From Bacillota bacterium (lineage in GTDB: Bacteria > Bacillota > Clostridia > Christensenellales > Aristaeellaceae): DNA of 5,176 bases. Both the position numbers and the translations under genes were made by a program. Every line of letters starts with the position of its first letter. The first letter of the stretch is position 1. The stretch covers positions 1-5,176 of the forward strand of contig JAEWNM010000129.1 of NCBI GenBank assembly GCA_023392755.1, written 5' to 3'. The notes under the pieces were generated by a model. The model was not told the DNA's origin. It searched no databases and saw only the letters and a program-made list of their open reading frames with translations. Of this stretch, positions 1-5,101 are shown one piece after another.

Positions 1-1
1 T

Positions 2-1168
2 GTGGATTGGCAGATCGGCGAAAAGCAGCTGGGCATCGCCCGAGGCTATTCCACCGATGGCCGCGCCTACACGGTGCTCAACCACTACTCCGAGAAGAAA
101 GACTGGGAAGGCATCACCGGCGCCGCGCCCATGCTGGGCTCCCTCCTGTACCGCGGCGACCTGCACGAGGCCATCGGCTCCCCCGAGATCAAGAGCTTTG
201 ACGACCTGTTCAGCGCGTTTGGAAAAATCAAGGAAGCCTATCCCGACATTACGCCCCTGCGCCTGAACGCCAACTGGAACACCATCGTCTTCCGGTACCT
301 GAACGGCATGGGCCAGCTGGATTTCCAGGAGCAGGCCGACGGCAGCTATATCCATTACTCCGAAGACCCCCGCTACATGGACATGCTCCTGTGGCTGAAC
401 AAATGCTACCTGGCCGGCTATGTGATCGCCGATGATCCCTACTTCGTCAAGGGCTCCACGGCCATCGCCGACGACAAGTATTTTGCCAGCAGCGGCTGCA
501 CGCAAAACACGCTGCCCAGCACCAACGCCACCCTAACGGCCGTCAATCCTTCCTTCTACTGCAAGGAGCTGATCCCCTTTGAGGAGTCCAGCTACCTGAC
601 CTCCGACACAGGCTGGTCCGGCGCTTTCATCACCAAAAACTGCAAGAACCCCGAAGCGGCCATCAAGCTCCTTGCCTGGATGTTTACCCCCGAAGCCCAG
701 AAGCTGACCCAGATGGGCCGCGAAGGCATCGAGTACACCCTGAATGAAAACGGCCTGCCCGTATTCTCCCAGGAGTGGAAGGACGCCGTTGCCGCCGGCG
801 AGCAGAACAACAAGTACAATACCTGGTTCTACCTGGGCGGCTCTGAAATTGTGGAAGCCATCAGCCGCTGCGCCACCACCGATCAGGCGCTTGTCAGCGA
901 GGCCTACAAAATCATGAGCGATCGCTTCGACAACCTGCCCTGGATCATGGCCGCGCTGCCCATGGGTGAAAGCGACGAGAAGATCATCCTGGACAAGGTC
1001 AAGACGCTGGTGACCACCTACGAAGCCAAGGTCATCCTCTCCGCCAGCGAGGAGGAAGCCCGCGCCACCTACGCCGAGTATATCGAAAATGCCACCAAGA
1101 CCGGCATTAAGGACCTGGATGCCTACATGACACAGCGCATTGCCGAAGTGATGCCCCTGTACAAATAA
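2..1168 (+). CDS. ABC transporter extracellular solute-binding protein (family 1, sugar-type), 5' partial
   Basis: This is the C-terminal 388 residues of a periplasmic-type solute-binding protein. Such proteins sit on the cell surface, usually as lipoproteins, and deliver a ligand to ABC permeases. The frame is open to the window edge, so the signal peptide and N-terminal lobe are missing and no real start is visible; the GTG at position 2 is only the first codon of the frame. Family-1 hallmarks are visible. Fragment residues 120-141 hold EDPRYMDMLLWLNKCYLAGY, matching the usual 'Y..aL.wl.kLy.aGyi' helix. Residues 205-247 hold GWSGAFITKNCKNPEAAIKL followed by a WMFTPEAQ segment and a GREGIEY segment, matching the typical hinge and C-lobe pattern of 'KNPEAA.KLL.W..tPE.Q.l...G.eG..Y'. 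The stop is TAA. GH3 follows 102 bases downstream on the same strand, which suggests a carbohydrate ligand such as an oligoxyloside or oligoglucoside. The exact ligand cannot be read from the sequence. Permease genes would be expected upstream, outside the window. Confidence 0.88.
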   Translation: MDWQIGEKQLGIARGYSTDGRAYTVLNHYSEKKDWEGITGAAPMLGSLLYRGDLHEAIGSPEIKSFDDLFSAFGKIKEAYPDITPLRLNANWNTIVFRYLNGMGQLDFQEQADGSYIHYSEDPRYMDMLLWLNKCYLAGYVIADDPYFVKGSTAIADDKYFASSGCTQNTLPSTNATLTAVNPSFYCKELIPFEESSYLTSDTGWSGAFITKNCKNPEAAIKLLAWMFTPEAQKLTQMGREGIEYTLNENGLPVFSQEWKDAVAAGEQNNKYNTWFYLGGSEIVEAISRCATTDQALVSEAYKIMSDRFDNLPWIMAALPMGESDEKIILDKVKTLVTTYEAKVILSASEEEARATYAEYIENATKTGIKDLDAYMTQRIAEVMPLYK

Positions 1169-1193
1169 GGCGGCGCGATAAGCTTAATTTCCC

Positions 1194-1224
1194 GGTCCGG
1201 CGGAGGCCAGCCTTCCGCCGGGCC
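1194..1224 (+). terminator. Strong intergenic hairpin behind the binding-protein gene; terminator-like but without a T-tract
   Basis: GGTCCGGCGGA at 1194-1204 pairs with TCCGCCGGGCC at 1214-1224. That is 11 pairs including one G-T wobble, with two further pairs possible inside (1205-1206 with 1212-1213) around a loop of CCAGC. The bases that follow (ATCGTATATTC) are not a T-run, so this is not a classical intrinsic terminator. Its position between a binding-protein gene and an enzyme gene suits a 3'-end stabilising hairpin, or a partial terminator that keeps binding-protein mRNA above GH3 mRNA. The pairing is seen in the sequence; the role is inferred. Confidence 0.6.
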
Positions 1225-1260
1225 ATCGTATATTCAAAAGGTACATGATTTTCATTTTTC

Positions 1261-1266
1261 AGGAGG
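1261..1266 (+). promoter_or_regulatory. Shine-Dalgarno of the GH3 gene
   Basis: AGGAGG, a perfect anti-16S match, lies four bases before ATG 1271 and fixes that start. It sits in an AT-rich stretch (about 1230-1260) that should be unstructured. I could not find a convincing -35/-10 pair in the 1225-1260 gap, so GH3 is probably co-transcribed with the upstream transporter gene. Confidence 0.8.
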
Positions 1267-1270
1267 CTTT

Positions 1271-3385
1271 ATGGACCACCGCTGGAAGGACACCTCCCTC
1301 TCCTTTGAGGAGCGCGCAAGCATCCTGGTCGGCCAAATGACGCTGGAGGAAAAGGTAAGCCAGATGACCTACTTCTCCTCCGCGCTGTCCCGCTTTTCCA
1401 TTCCCGAATACAACTGGTGGAACGAGTGCCTCCACGGCGTGGCAAGGGCGGGCACGGCCACCATGTTCCCGCAGCCCATCGGCATGGCCGCCAGCTTCGA
1501 CGCCAGGCAGCTGTATGAGGTGGCCTGCGTCATATCCGACGAGGCTCGCGTCAAGCACCATGCCGCCGCGGCAAAGGAAGACAGGGGCATTTACAAGGGC
1601 CTGACCATGTGGACGCCCAACATCAACCTTTTCCGCGACCCCAGATGGGGCCGGGGCCACGAAACCTATGGGGAGGACCCGCACTTAACCGCCCGCATGG
1701 GCGTGAGCCTCATCAAAGGGCTGCAAGGGGACGACACGAAATACTTCAAGTGCATTGCCACCGCCAAGCATTTTGCCGTGCACAGCGGCCCGGAGGCCGA
1801 CCGGCATACCTTTGACGCCAGGGTCAGCCGCAAGGAAATGGCGGAGACGTACCTGCCGGCCTTTGAGGCGGCAATCAAGGAGGGCGGGGCCTACTCCGTC
1901 ATGGGCGCGTACAACCGCGTAAACGGTGAAGCTGCCTGCGCGTCGCCCACGCTGCTTGAAAAAACGCTGCGGGAGGCATGGGGGTTTGACGGCTACGTGG
2001 TCAGCGACTGCGGCGCCATCGAGGATATTTATGAGCACCACAAGGTGGTGAAGACCGCTGCGGAGGCCGCCGCGCTTTCCGTTAACAACGGCTGCGACCT
2101 GTGCTGCGGCTGGGTATTCCCGCATCTATTGGAGGCCGTCAAGCAGGGCCTTGTCAGCGAGGAAACGGTCAGCCGCTCCGCCTACCGGCTGCTGCTGGCG
2201 CGCTTTAAGCTGGGTCTTTTCGATCCAACCGAAGCCCAGCCCTACGCAAACCTGCCCTATGCGCTGAACGACTGCGATGCGCATCACCAAAAAAGCCTTG
2301 CGATGGCCAGGGATACCTTGGTGCTTTTGAAAAACGACGGCCTTTTGCCGCTTTCAAAGGATAAGCTTAAAACGGTTGCCGTCATCGGCCCCAACGGCGA
2401 CAGCCGGGAAGCGCTGATCGGCAATTATGTGGGCACACCCTCCGAAACGCACACCGTGCTGGAGGGGGTCAAGGCCGCCCTTCCCGGCGTGCGCGTGATA
2501 TTTGCCGGCGGATGCGCCCTAACCGGCGGCTCACAGGAGGAGCCGTGGGGCGAAACCCCGGATTACCGTATCGGCGAAGCGCTCACCGCGGCGGAAATGG
2601 CCGACGCCGTCATCGTGGTAACGGGCCTCAACGGTGAGAAGGAGGGCGAGGAGGGCCTGGGCTCCGGCGACCGTACCACCATGTACCTGCCGGAATCCCA
2701 GCGCAGCCTGCTCGACGCGCTGGCTTCCGTTCATAAGCCCATGGTGCTGGTGAACATGACCGGCTCGGCTACCATCTTCCCGCACGCGGACCATTTTTCG
2801 GCCATCCTGCAGGCCTGGTATCCCGGCCAGATGGGCGGCATCGCCATTGCGGATGTGCTCTTTGGCGCCGTAAGCCCCAGCGCGCGGCTGCCCGTCACTT
2901 TCTACGCCTCCATGGACCAGGTACCCGATTTTTCCGATTACCGCATGGCAGGGCGCACCTACCGCTACATGCAGGCCGCGCCTGCCTATCCCTTTGGCTA
3001 CGGCCTCTCCTACACACGCTTTGGCTATACGAACCTTTGCTGCACGGCCTGTGACGGGGCGATTGACTGCAGCATTACGGTAAAGAACGAAGGCACCATG
3101 GACGGCAAGGAAGTGGTGCAGGCCTATGTCACCCTGCTTGCCCCGGCGCATTCCACGCCCATCCGGCAATTGGGCGCGTTTGATGCCGTTTTCCTCAAAG
3201 CCGGGGAGGCGAAAACGTTGTCCCTGCGCATACAAAAGGAGCAGCTGTGCGTATATGACGGCGACGGCAACGCCATTGCCCACAAGGGCCGCGTTCATGT
3301 GTATGTAGGCGGCGGCCAGCCGGACGCGCTCACCGTAAAGCTAACCGGGCATGCGCCCCTGATGGCGGAAGTTACGCTTCAGTAA
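1271..3385 (+). CDS. Glycoside hydrolase family 3 protein, beta-xylosidase/beta-glucosidase-like, cytoplasmic
   Basis: A complete 704-residue GH3 exo-glycosidase that removes terminal beta-linked sugars by a retaining mechanism. The start is fixed by AGGAGG. There is no signal peptide, so it should act in the cytoplasm on imported oligosaccharides. Domain order: TIM barrel at about residues 15-315, alpha/beta sandwich at about 345-555, and a fibronectin-III-like domain at about 595-690 (KNEGTMDGKEVVQAYV at 605-620). Substrate-pocket motifs include YNWWNECLHGVARAG (47-61), FRDPRWGRGHETYGEDP (121-137) and AKHF (165-168). The nucleophile is Asp246 in VVSDCGAI. The acid/base is expected within EGEE at 458-461, ahead of GDRTTMYLPESQ. 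The WWNE-LHGVARAG and RGHETYGEDP signatures are typical of the bacterial/plant GH3 xylan beta-xylosidase-like clade, but beta-glucosidase or alpha-arabinosidase activity occurs in relatives, so substrate is uncertain. Length is normal for members without a PA14 insert, and all key motifs are intact. Confidence 0.95.
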   Translation: MDHRWKDTSLSFEERASILVGQMTLEEKVSQMTYFSSALSRFSIPEYNWWNECLHGVARAGTATMFPQPIGMAASFDARQLYEVACVISDEARVKHHAAAAKEDRGIYKGLTMWTPNINLFRDPRWGRGHETYGEDPHLTARMGVSLIKGLQGDDTKYFKCIATAKHFAVHSGPEADRHTFDARVSRKEMAETYLPAFEAAIKEGGAYSVMGAYNRVNGEAACASPTLLEKTLREAWGFDGYVVSDCGAIEDIYEHHKVVKTAAEAAALSVNNGCDLCCGWVFPHLLEAVKQGLVSEETVSRSAYRLLLARFKLGLFDPTEAQPYANLPYALNDCDAHHQKSLAMARDTLVLLKNDGLLPLSKDKLKTVAVIGPNGDSREALIGNYVGTPSETHTVLEGVKAALPGVRVIFAGGCALTGGSQEEPWGETPDYRIGEALTAAEMADAVIVVTGLNGEKEGEEGLGSGDRTTMYLPESQRSLLDALASVHKPMVLVNMTGSATIFPHADHFSAILQAWYPGQMGGIAIADVLFGAVSPSARLPVTFYASMDQVPDFSDYRMAGRTYRYMQAAPAYPFGYGLSYTRFGYTNLCCTACDGAIDCSITVKNEGTMDGKEVVQAYVTLLAPAHSTPIRQLGAFDAVFLKAGEAKTLSLRIQKEQLCVYDGDGNAIAHKGRVHVYVGGGQPDALTVKLTGHAPLMAEVTLQ

Positions 3386-3391
3386 TTGAAT

Positions 3392-3418
3392 TAAACACCC
3401 ATGCCCTCCCGCCGATAT
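3392..3418 (+). promoter_or_regulatory. Sigma-D (sigma-28, FliA-type) flagellar promoter
   Basis: TAAA at 3392-3395 and GCCGATAT at 3411-3418 are separated by exactly 15 bases. This matches the established Bacillus sigma-D consensus TAAA-N14-16-GCCGATAT at every defined position. Transcription should begin near 3424-3427, giving a leader of about 30 bases before the GTG start at 3455. The -35 element begins six bases after the GH3 stop codon. The match is seen directly; promoter activity is inferred but supported by the flagellum-linked character of DUF5610 proteins. Confidence 0.82.
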
Positions 3419-3447
3419 ATAGCGTATAACCATATACGACGGGAGGG
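3404..3447 (+). promoter_or_regulatory. Inverted repeat spanning the sigma-D -10 and the Shine-Dalgarno of the DUF5610-like gene
   Basis: CCCTCCCG at 3404-3411 is the exact reverse complement of CGGGAGGG at 3440-3447. After a C-A mismatch and two more G-C pairs the arms continue through an A bulge into TATAT/ATATA, with a loop of about 11 bases. The right arm is the Shine-Dalgarno itself. The left arm lies upstream of the expected sigma-D start site. The hairpin can therefore form only in RNA reading through from GH3. No T-run follows, so it is not a standard terminator. Confidence 0.6.
3441..3447 (+). promoter_or_regulatory. Shine-Dalgarno selecting GTG 3455
   Basis: GGGAGGG lies seven bases before GTG 3455 and selects that codon. 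The longer in-frame ATG at 3401 has no ribosome site and would lie upstream of the predicted sigma-D transcription start, inside the promoter. Confidence 0.7.
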
Positions 3448-3454
3448 ATTGGGC

Positions 3455-4042
3455 GTGATCAATGAGATCAGGGCATACCAGCAGGAGATAAGCAATACGG
3501 GGAATACGCCGGCAAAGGAAAGAGCCGCGGCCATGCCGCGGGAGCTGGAACGGGCGAGGATGAGCGTTGACACCGTGGAGATCGGCGCCCATCAAAGCTC
3601 TTCCGTGCTGTATGACAAAAAGGCCGGCAAGGGGCTTACGGCTACCGACATCAACGCTTTGCGGGCCCATGCCGAAAAAAATCTGTCGGGCCTGCGCGAG
3701 CTTGTCAGGCAGCTGCTGCAAAAGCAAAGGGAAGCGGCCGCGCCGCATGGCAAACGGCCCGCCGACGCGGGCGATGCAATGCCCACGGAGGAGGCCGCCC
3801 TTTCCCTTTTGGATGACGGCGAGTTTGGCGTAAAGGCCGTAAGCGACCGTATTGTGAACTTTGCCATTGCCATTTCAGGCGATGATCCCCAAAAGCTTGC
3901 CCAGTTGAAGGATGCCATTGACAAGGGCTTTGCGGAGGCGGAAAAAGCCTTTGGCGGGACGCTGCCCGGCATCTGCTACGACACCCATAAAGAAATCATG
4001 CGCAAGCTTGACCAGTGGGCCGGGGGCACACAGCAGCTTTGA
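3455..4042 (+). CDS. DUF5610-like, probably flagellum-associated protein
   Basis: A soluble, helix-rich protein of 195 residues from GTG 3455. It has no signal peptide and no membrane segment. The N-terminal part (residues 1-60) is polar with no recognised domain. Residues 61-95 form a charged, heptad-like helix. Residues about 92-110 are an Ala/Pro/Gly-rich linker. The conserved block is at about 125-188: GVKAVSDRIVNFAIAISG, then DDPQKLAQLKDAIDKGF, EAEKAFGG and a final IMRKLDQW. This pattern is what I recall of DUF5610, a domain of unknown function found in flagellated bacteria, so the family call rests on memory of the pattern. The exact sigma-D promoter in front supports membership of the motility regulon. 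No molecular function can be given; a structural, secretion or chaperone role at the flagellum is possible. It stands alone here, with GH3 upstream on the same strand and a convergent cytochrome-like gene downstream. Confidence 0.82.
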   Translation: MINEIRAYQQEISNTGNTPAKERAAAMPRELERARMSVDTVEIGAHQSSSVLYDKKAGKGLTATDINALRAHAEKNLSGLRELVRQLLQKQREAAAPHGKRPADAGDAMPTEEAALSLLDDGEFGVKAVSDRIVNFAIAISGDDPQKLAQLKDAIDKGFAEAEKAFGGTLPGICYDTHKEIMRKLDQWAGGTQQL

Positions 4043-4164
4043 CAGCGTGAATGAATTTGCAAAAAATTGGCCCAATCACGGCAACGCTTTTAACAGCGAC
4101 GTGAGTGGGTCTGATTGCATTTGCCGACGAAGGCGGCGGATGAATGGCAGTATTACGGCAGGTC

Positions 4165-4184
4165 AAGGCGCCGGCCTTTTTCTT
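4165..4184 (+). terminator. Weak candidate intrinsic terminator after the DUF5610-like gene
   Basis: AAGGC at 4165-4169 pairs with GCCTT at 4174-4178 around loop GCCG, followed by T-rich TTTTTCTT ending at 4184. The stem is only five pairs and lies about 120 bases past the stop codon, so this is tentative. The T-run may instead belong to the diverged left part of repeat copy A. Confidence 0.35.
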
Positions 4185-4244
4185 GTGGGGAAGGAGCCGG
4201 ATGAAGCGAGGCGGGGGAAGCCGGACATTCTCCCCTACGCCCCC

Positions 4245-4285
4245 ACAAACGCCTTGAAATTGGTCAGCGTCCTGCGGGCGCGAAA
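4245..4285 (+). repeat. Dispersed direct repeat, copy A, with hairpin
   Basis: The 41 bases from ACAAACGCC to GCGCGAAA match 4979-5019 at 38 of 41 positions by eye. A C-rich flank on the left is also shared (about 4228-4244 and 4960-4978). The right end forms a hairpin, GCGTCC (4267-4272) with GGGCGC (4276-4281), using one T-G wobble where copy B has C-G. It begins downstream of the cytochrome-like gene's stop codon, on that gene's 3' side. Confidence 0.75.
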
Positions 4286-4312
4286 ATCATAATCTCCGCA
4301 CCACCCATATTG

Positions 4313-4723
4313 TTAAATCTTTGTAATTACATGAACCGCAATGGCCACGATCAGCAGAACGCCCATGGCCCGGTGAACGATTAGCAGCGGCCCCCGCTTG
4401 CCTTTTTGCTTAAATTGCATCCATGCGCCGATCATCCCATTGATCACCAGCAGAGCGGCGGTGATCAGGCCGGTGGTAGATACCCAGGCGAACGTGATTT
4501 GCAGGATCATGTGCGCCACCATGGAAACAGTCGCGCCCAGGCCAAACCAGCGGTGTTTTTGGACCACGAATTTCATCACTTTGATGTAGGCAGGTTTGAA
4601 CTTGGAAGTCTTGGGGAGCTTGCTTACCCAATGTTTGTTGACCCATTTCAAAATGTAGTTGAGCAGTGCGAAACCTAAGAATATGGTTGTCAGGATGCCT
4701 AATAAACCGCCTAACTCGTACAT
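4313..4723 (-). CDS. Small four-helix membrane protein, predicted diheme b-type cytochrome
   Basis: A 136-residue integral membrane protein. The start is the ATG at 4723-4721 (MYELGGLLG), chosen because AAGGAAGG lies eight bases upstream; a longer frame to 4795 lacks a ribosome site. Four hydrophobic helices are visible at about residues 4-26, 60-80, 83-102 and 113-133. They are linked by a basic segment at 29-57 and a KQKGKRG turn at 105-111. Histidines fall at 57 and 71 and at 117 and 131. Both pairs are spaced H-x13-H, and each begins with an HRxxG motif (HRWFG, HRAMG). In cytochrome b and related diheme proteins, two parallel helices with H-x13-H bind two hemes across the membrane (here His57 with His117, His71 with His131). 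A transmembrane electron-carrier role is therefore likely, but partner and acceptor are unknown. It is monocistronic as far as can be seen, and its base composition looks less GC-rich than the neighbours (about half G+C in lines I counted). Heme binding is inferred, not shown. Confidence 0.75.
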   Translation of the reverse strand: MYELGGLLGILTTIFLGFALLNYILKWVNKHWVSKLPKTSKFKPAYIKVMKFVVQKHRWFGLGATVSMVAHMILQITFAWVSTTGLITAALLVINGMIGAWMQFKQKGKRGPLLIVHRAMGVLLIVAIAVHVITKI

Positions 4724-4731
4724 CGTCTTGG

Positions 4732-4739
4732 CCTTCCTT
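4732..4739 (-). promoter_or_regulatory. Shine-Dalgarno of the cytochrome-like gene
   Basis: On the minus strand AAGGAAGG precedes ATG 4723 by eight bases. It decides the 136-residue start over the longer 160-codon frame, whose extra N-terminal 24 residues are polar and would sit before the first helix. Confidence 0.7.
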
Positions 4740-4800
4740 TTGGAAAAGTTTGATGGATATCGAGTAGATACCAGAGTTTTGGCGGGGTGAATCAAAGAGA

Positions 4801-4812
4801 AGTATAGTTATA
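4801..4812 (-). promoter_or_regulatory. Possible -10 region for the cytochrome-like gene
   Basis: Reading the minus strand, TATAAC (4812-4807) is followed directly by TATACT (4806-4801). They lie in a locally AT-rich patch about 80 bases before the start codon. No good -35 is found at 17 bases (only TCGATG for the first hexamer), so this is a weak candidate. Confidence 0.25.
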
Positions 4813-4873
4813 GAAAAAGTGGAAATTTGCATCGAGACTTGTATGTACGACGGCTTGATGGATGCGTTGCCTC

Positions 4874-4895
4874 GGCCAGTTGCAAGCAACTGGCC
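4874..4895. repeat. Perfect 10-base inverted repeat with two-base centre
   Basis: GGCCAGTTGC at 4874-4883 and GCAACTGGCC at 4886-4895 are exact reverse complements separated by AA. As RNA it would be a nine-pair stem with loop CAAG. It could equally be a two-fold protein binding site. It lies 151 bases upstream of the start codon of the cytochrome-like gene. Confidence 0.7.
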
Positions 4896-4909
4896 TGTGA
4901 CATGGTGAT

Positions 4910-4934
4910 TTTCTCTTTCGTCCCGAAAGAGAAA
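4910..4934. repeat. Ten-pair hairpin CTCTTTC/GAAAGAG
   Basis: TTTCTCTTTC at 4910-4919 pairs exactly with GAAAGAGAAA at 4925-4934 around GTCCC. It follows the 22-base palindrome by 14 bases and appears to be part of one composite repeat element. Confidence 0.65.
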
Positions 4935-4940
4935 CAGAAA

Positions 4941-4978
4941 GGGGCGGGGGGGACCGGCGATTCCCCCCCGCGCCCCCC
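4941..4978. repeat. G7/C7 homopolymer hairpin
   Basis: GGGGGGGA at 4946-4953 pairs with TCCCCCCC at 4962-4969, with loop CCGGCGAT. A further C-G and GGGG/CCCC pairing is possible past a two-base bulge. The seven-base G and C runs are prone to slippage and to sequencing error. Confidence 0.6.
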
Positions 4979-5019
4979 ACAAACGCCTTTAAATTGGTCA
5001 GCGCCCTTCGGGCGCGAAA
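4979..5019 (+). repeat. Dispersed direct repeat, copy B, with hairpin
   Basis: This is the second copy of the 41-base element at 4245-4285, in the same orientation, with 3 differences in 41. Its terminal hairpin is GCGCCC (5001-5006) with GGGCGC (5010-5015) and loop TTC, fully Watson-Crick. Together the copies bracket the cytochrome-like gene with a period of 734 bases. Confidence 0.75.
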
Positions 5020-5081
5020 TACATAGCATTCAACCAGCGCGTGTGTACGCAGTAGAACACCTCATCTGGTGCTACGTGCCA

Positions 5082-5101
5082 CCTTCCCCTCAAGGGGAAG
5101 G
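5082..5101. repeat. Hairpin CCTTCCCC-TCAA-GGGGAAGG
   Basis: An exact eight-pair stem with a four-base loop. The surrounding context (CTCATCTGGTGCTACGTGCC in front) resembles a very common intergenic repeat of gut Bacillota that ends in a CCTTCCCCTCAAGGGGAAGG-type hairpin. The family resemblance is from memory. Confidence 0.6.

Larger units (their letters stand above)
4043..4312. other. Convergent intergenic region, no convincing gene
   Basis: This 270-base stretch separates the DUF5610-like gene from the convergent membrane-protein gene. It holds a weak terminator-like hairpin and repeat copy A. An open frame running out of the DUF5610-like gene to position 4292 covers it, but that frame is rich in Arg, Gly and Pro, has no ribosome site, and ends inside the repeat, so I do not count it as a gene. 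Confidence 0.6.

Noticed and set aside
1225..1270. Separate promoter or catabolite-repression site for GH3
   Set aside because: The stretch is AT-rich, but no acceptable -35/-10 pair or CRE-like palindrome could be found.
2531..3298. Long 255-codon open frame antisense to GH3
   Set aside because: It is fully inside a well-supported GH3 gene on the other strand. Long antisense frames are common in GC-rich genes, and it shows no recognisable motif.
3401..3454. Upstream in-frame ATG giving a 213-residue version of the DUF5610-like protein
   Set aside because: It has no ribosome site, and it lies between the -35 and -10 of the sigma-D promoter, upstream of the expected transcript start. GTG 3455 has GGGAGGG at seven bases.
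3912..4292. 126-codon frame running from the DUF5610-like gene into the intergenic region
   Set aside because: It is the wrong frame for the first 130 bases, is Arg/Pro/Gly-rich, has no ribosome site, and its C-terminus is encoded by repeat copy A.
4724..4795. N-terminal extension of the cytochrome-like protein to 160 residues
   Set aside because: There is no ribosome site before 4795, and the extra 24 residues are polar. ATG 4723 has AAGGAAGG at good spacing.
4410..4982. 190-codon minus-strand frame overlapping the cytochrome-like gene
   Set aside because: It is frame-shifted against a clear four-helix membrane protein with its own ribosome site, and its N-terminal part is translated repeat sequence.
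4808..5029. 73-codon minus-strand frame with a GADQFKGVCGGRGG stretch
   Set aside because: It is encoded almost entirely by the repeat and hairpin block. Frames like this are recurrent spurious calls over dispersed repeats.
4874..5101. CRISPR-like array
   Set aside because: The palindromes all differ in sequence and spacing; there is no repeated unit with regular spacers.
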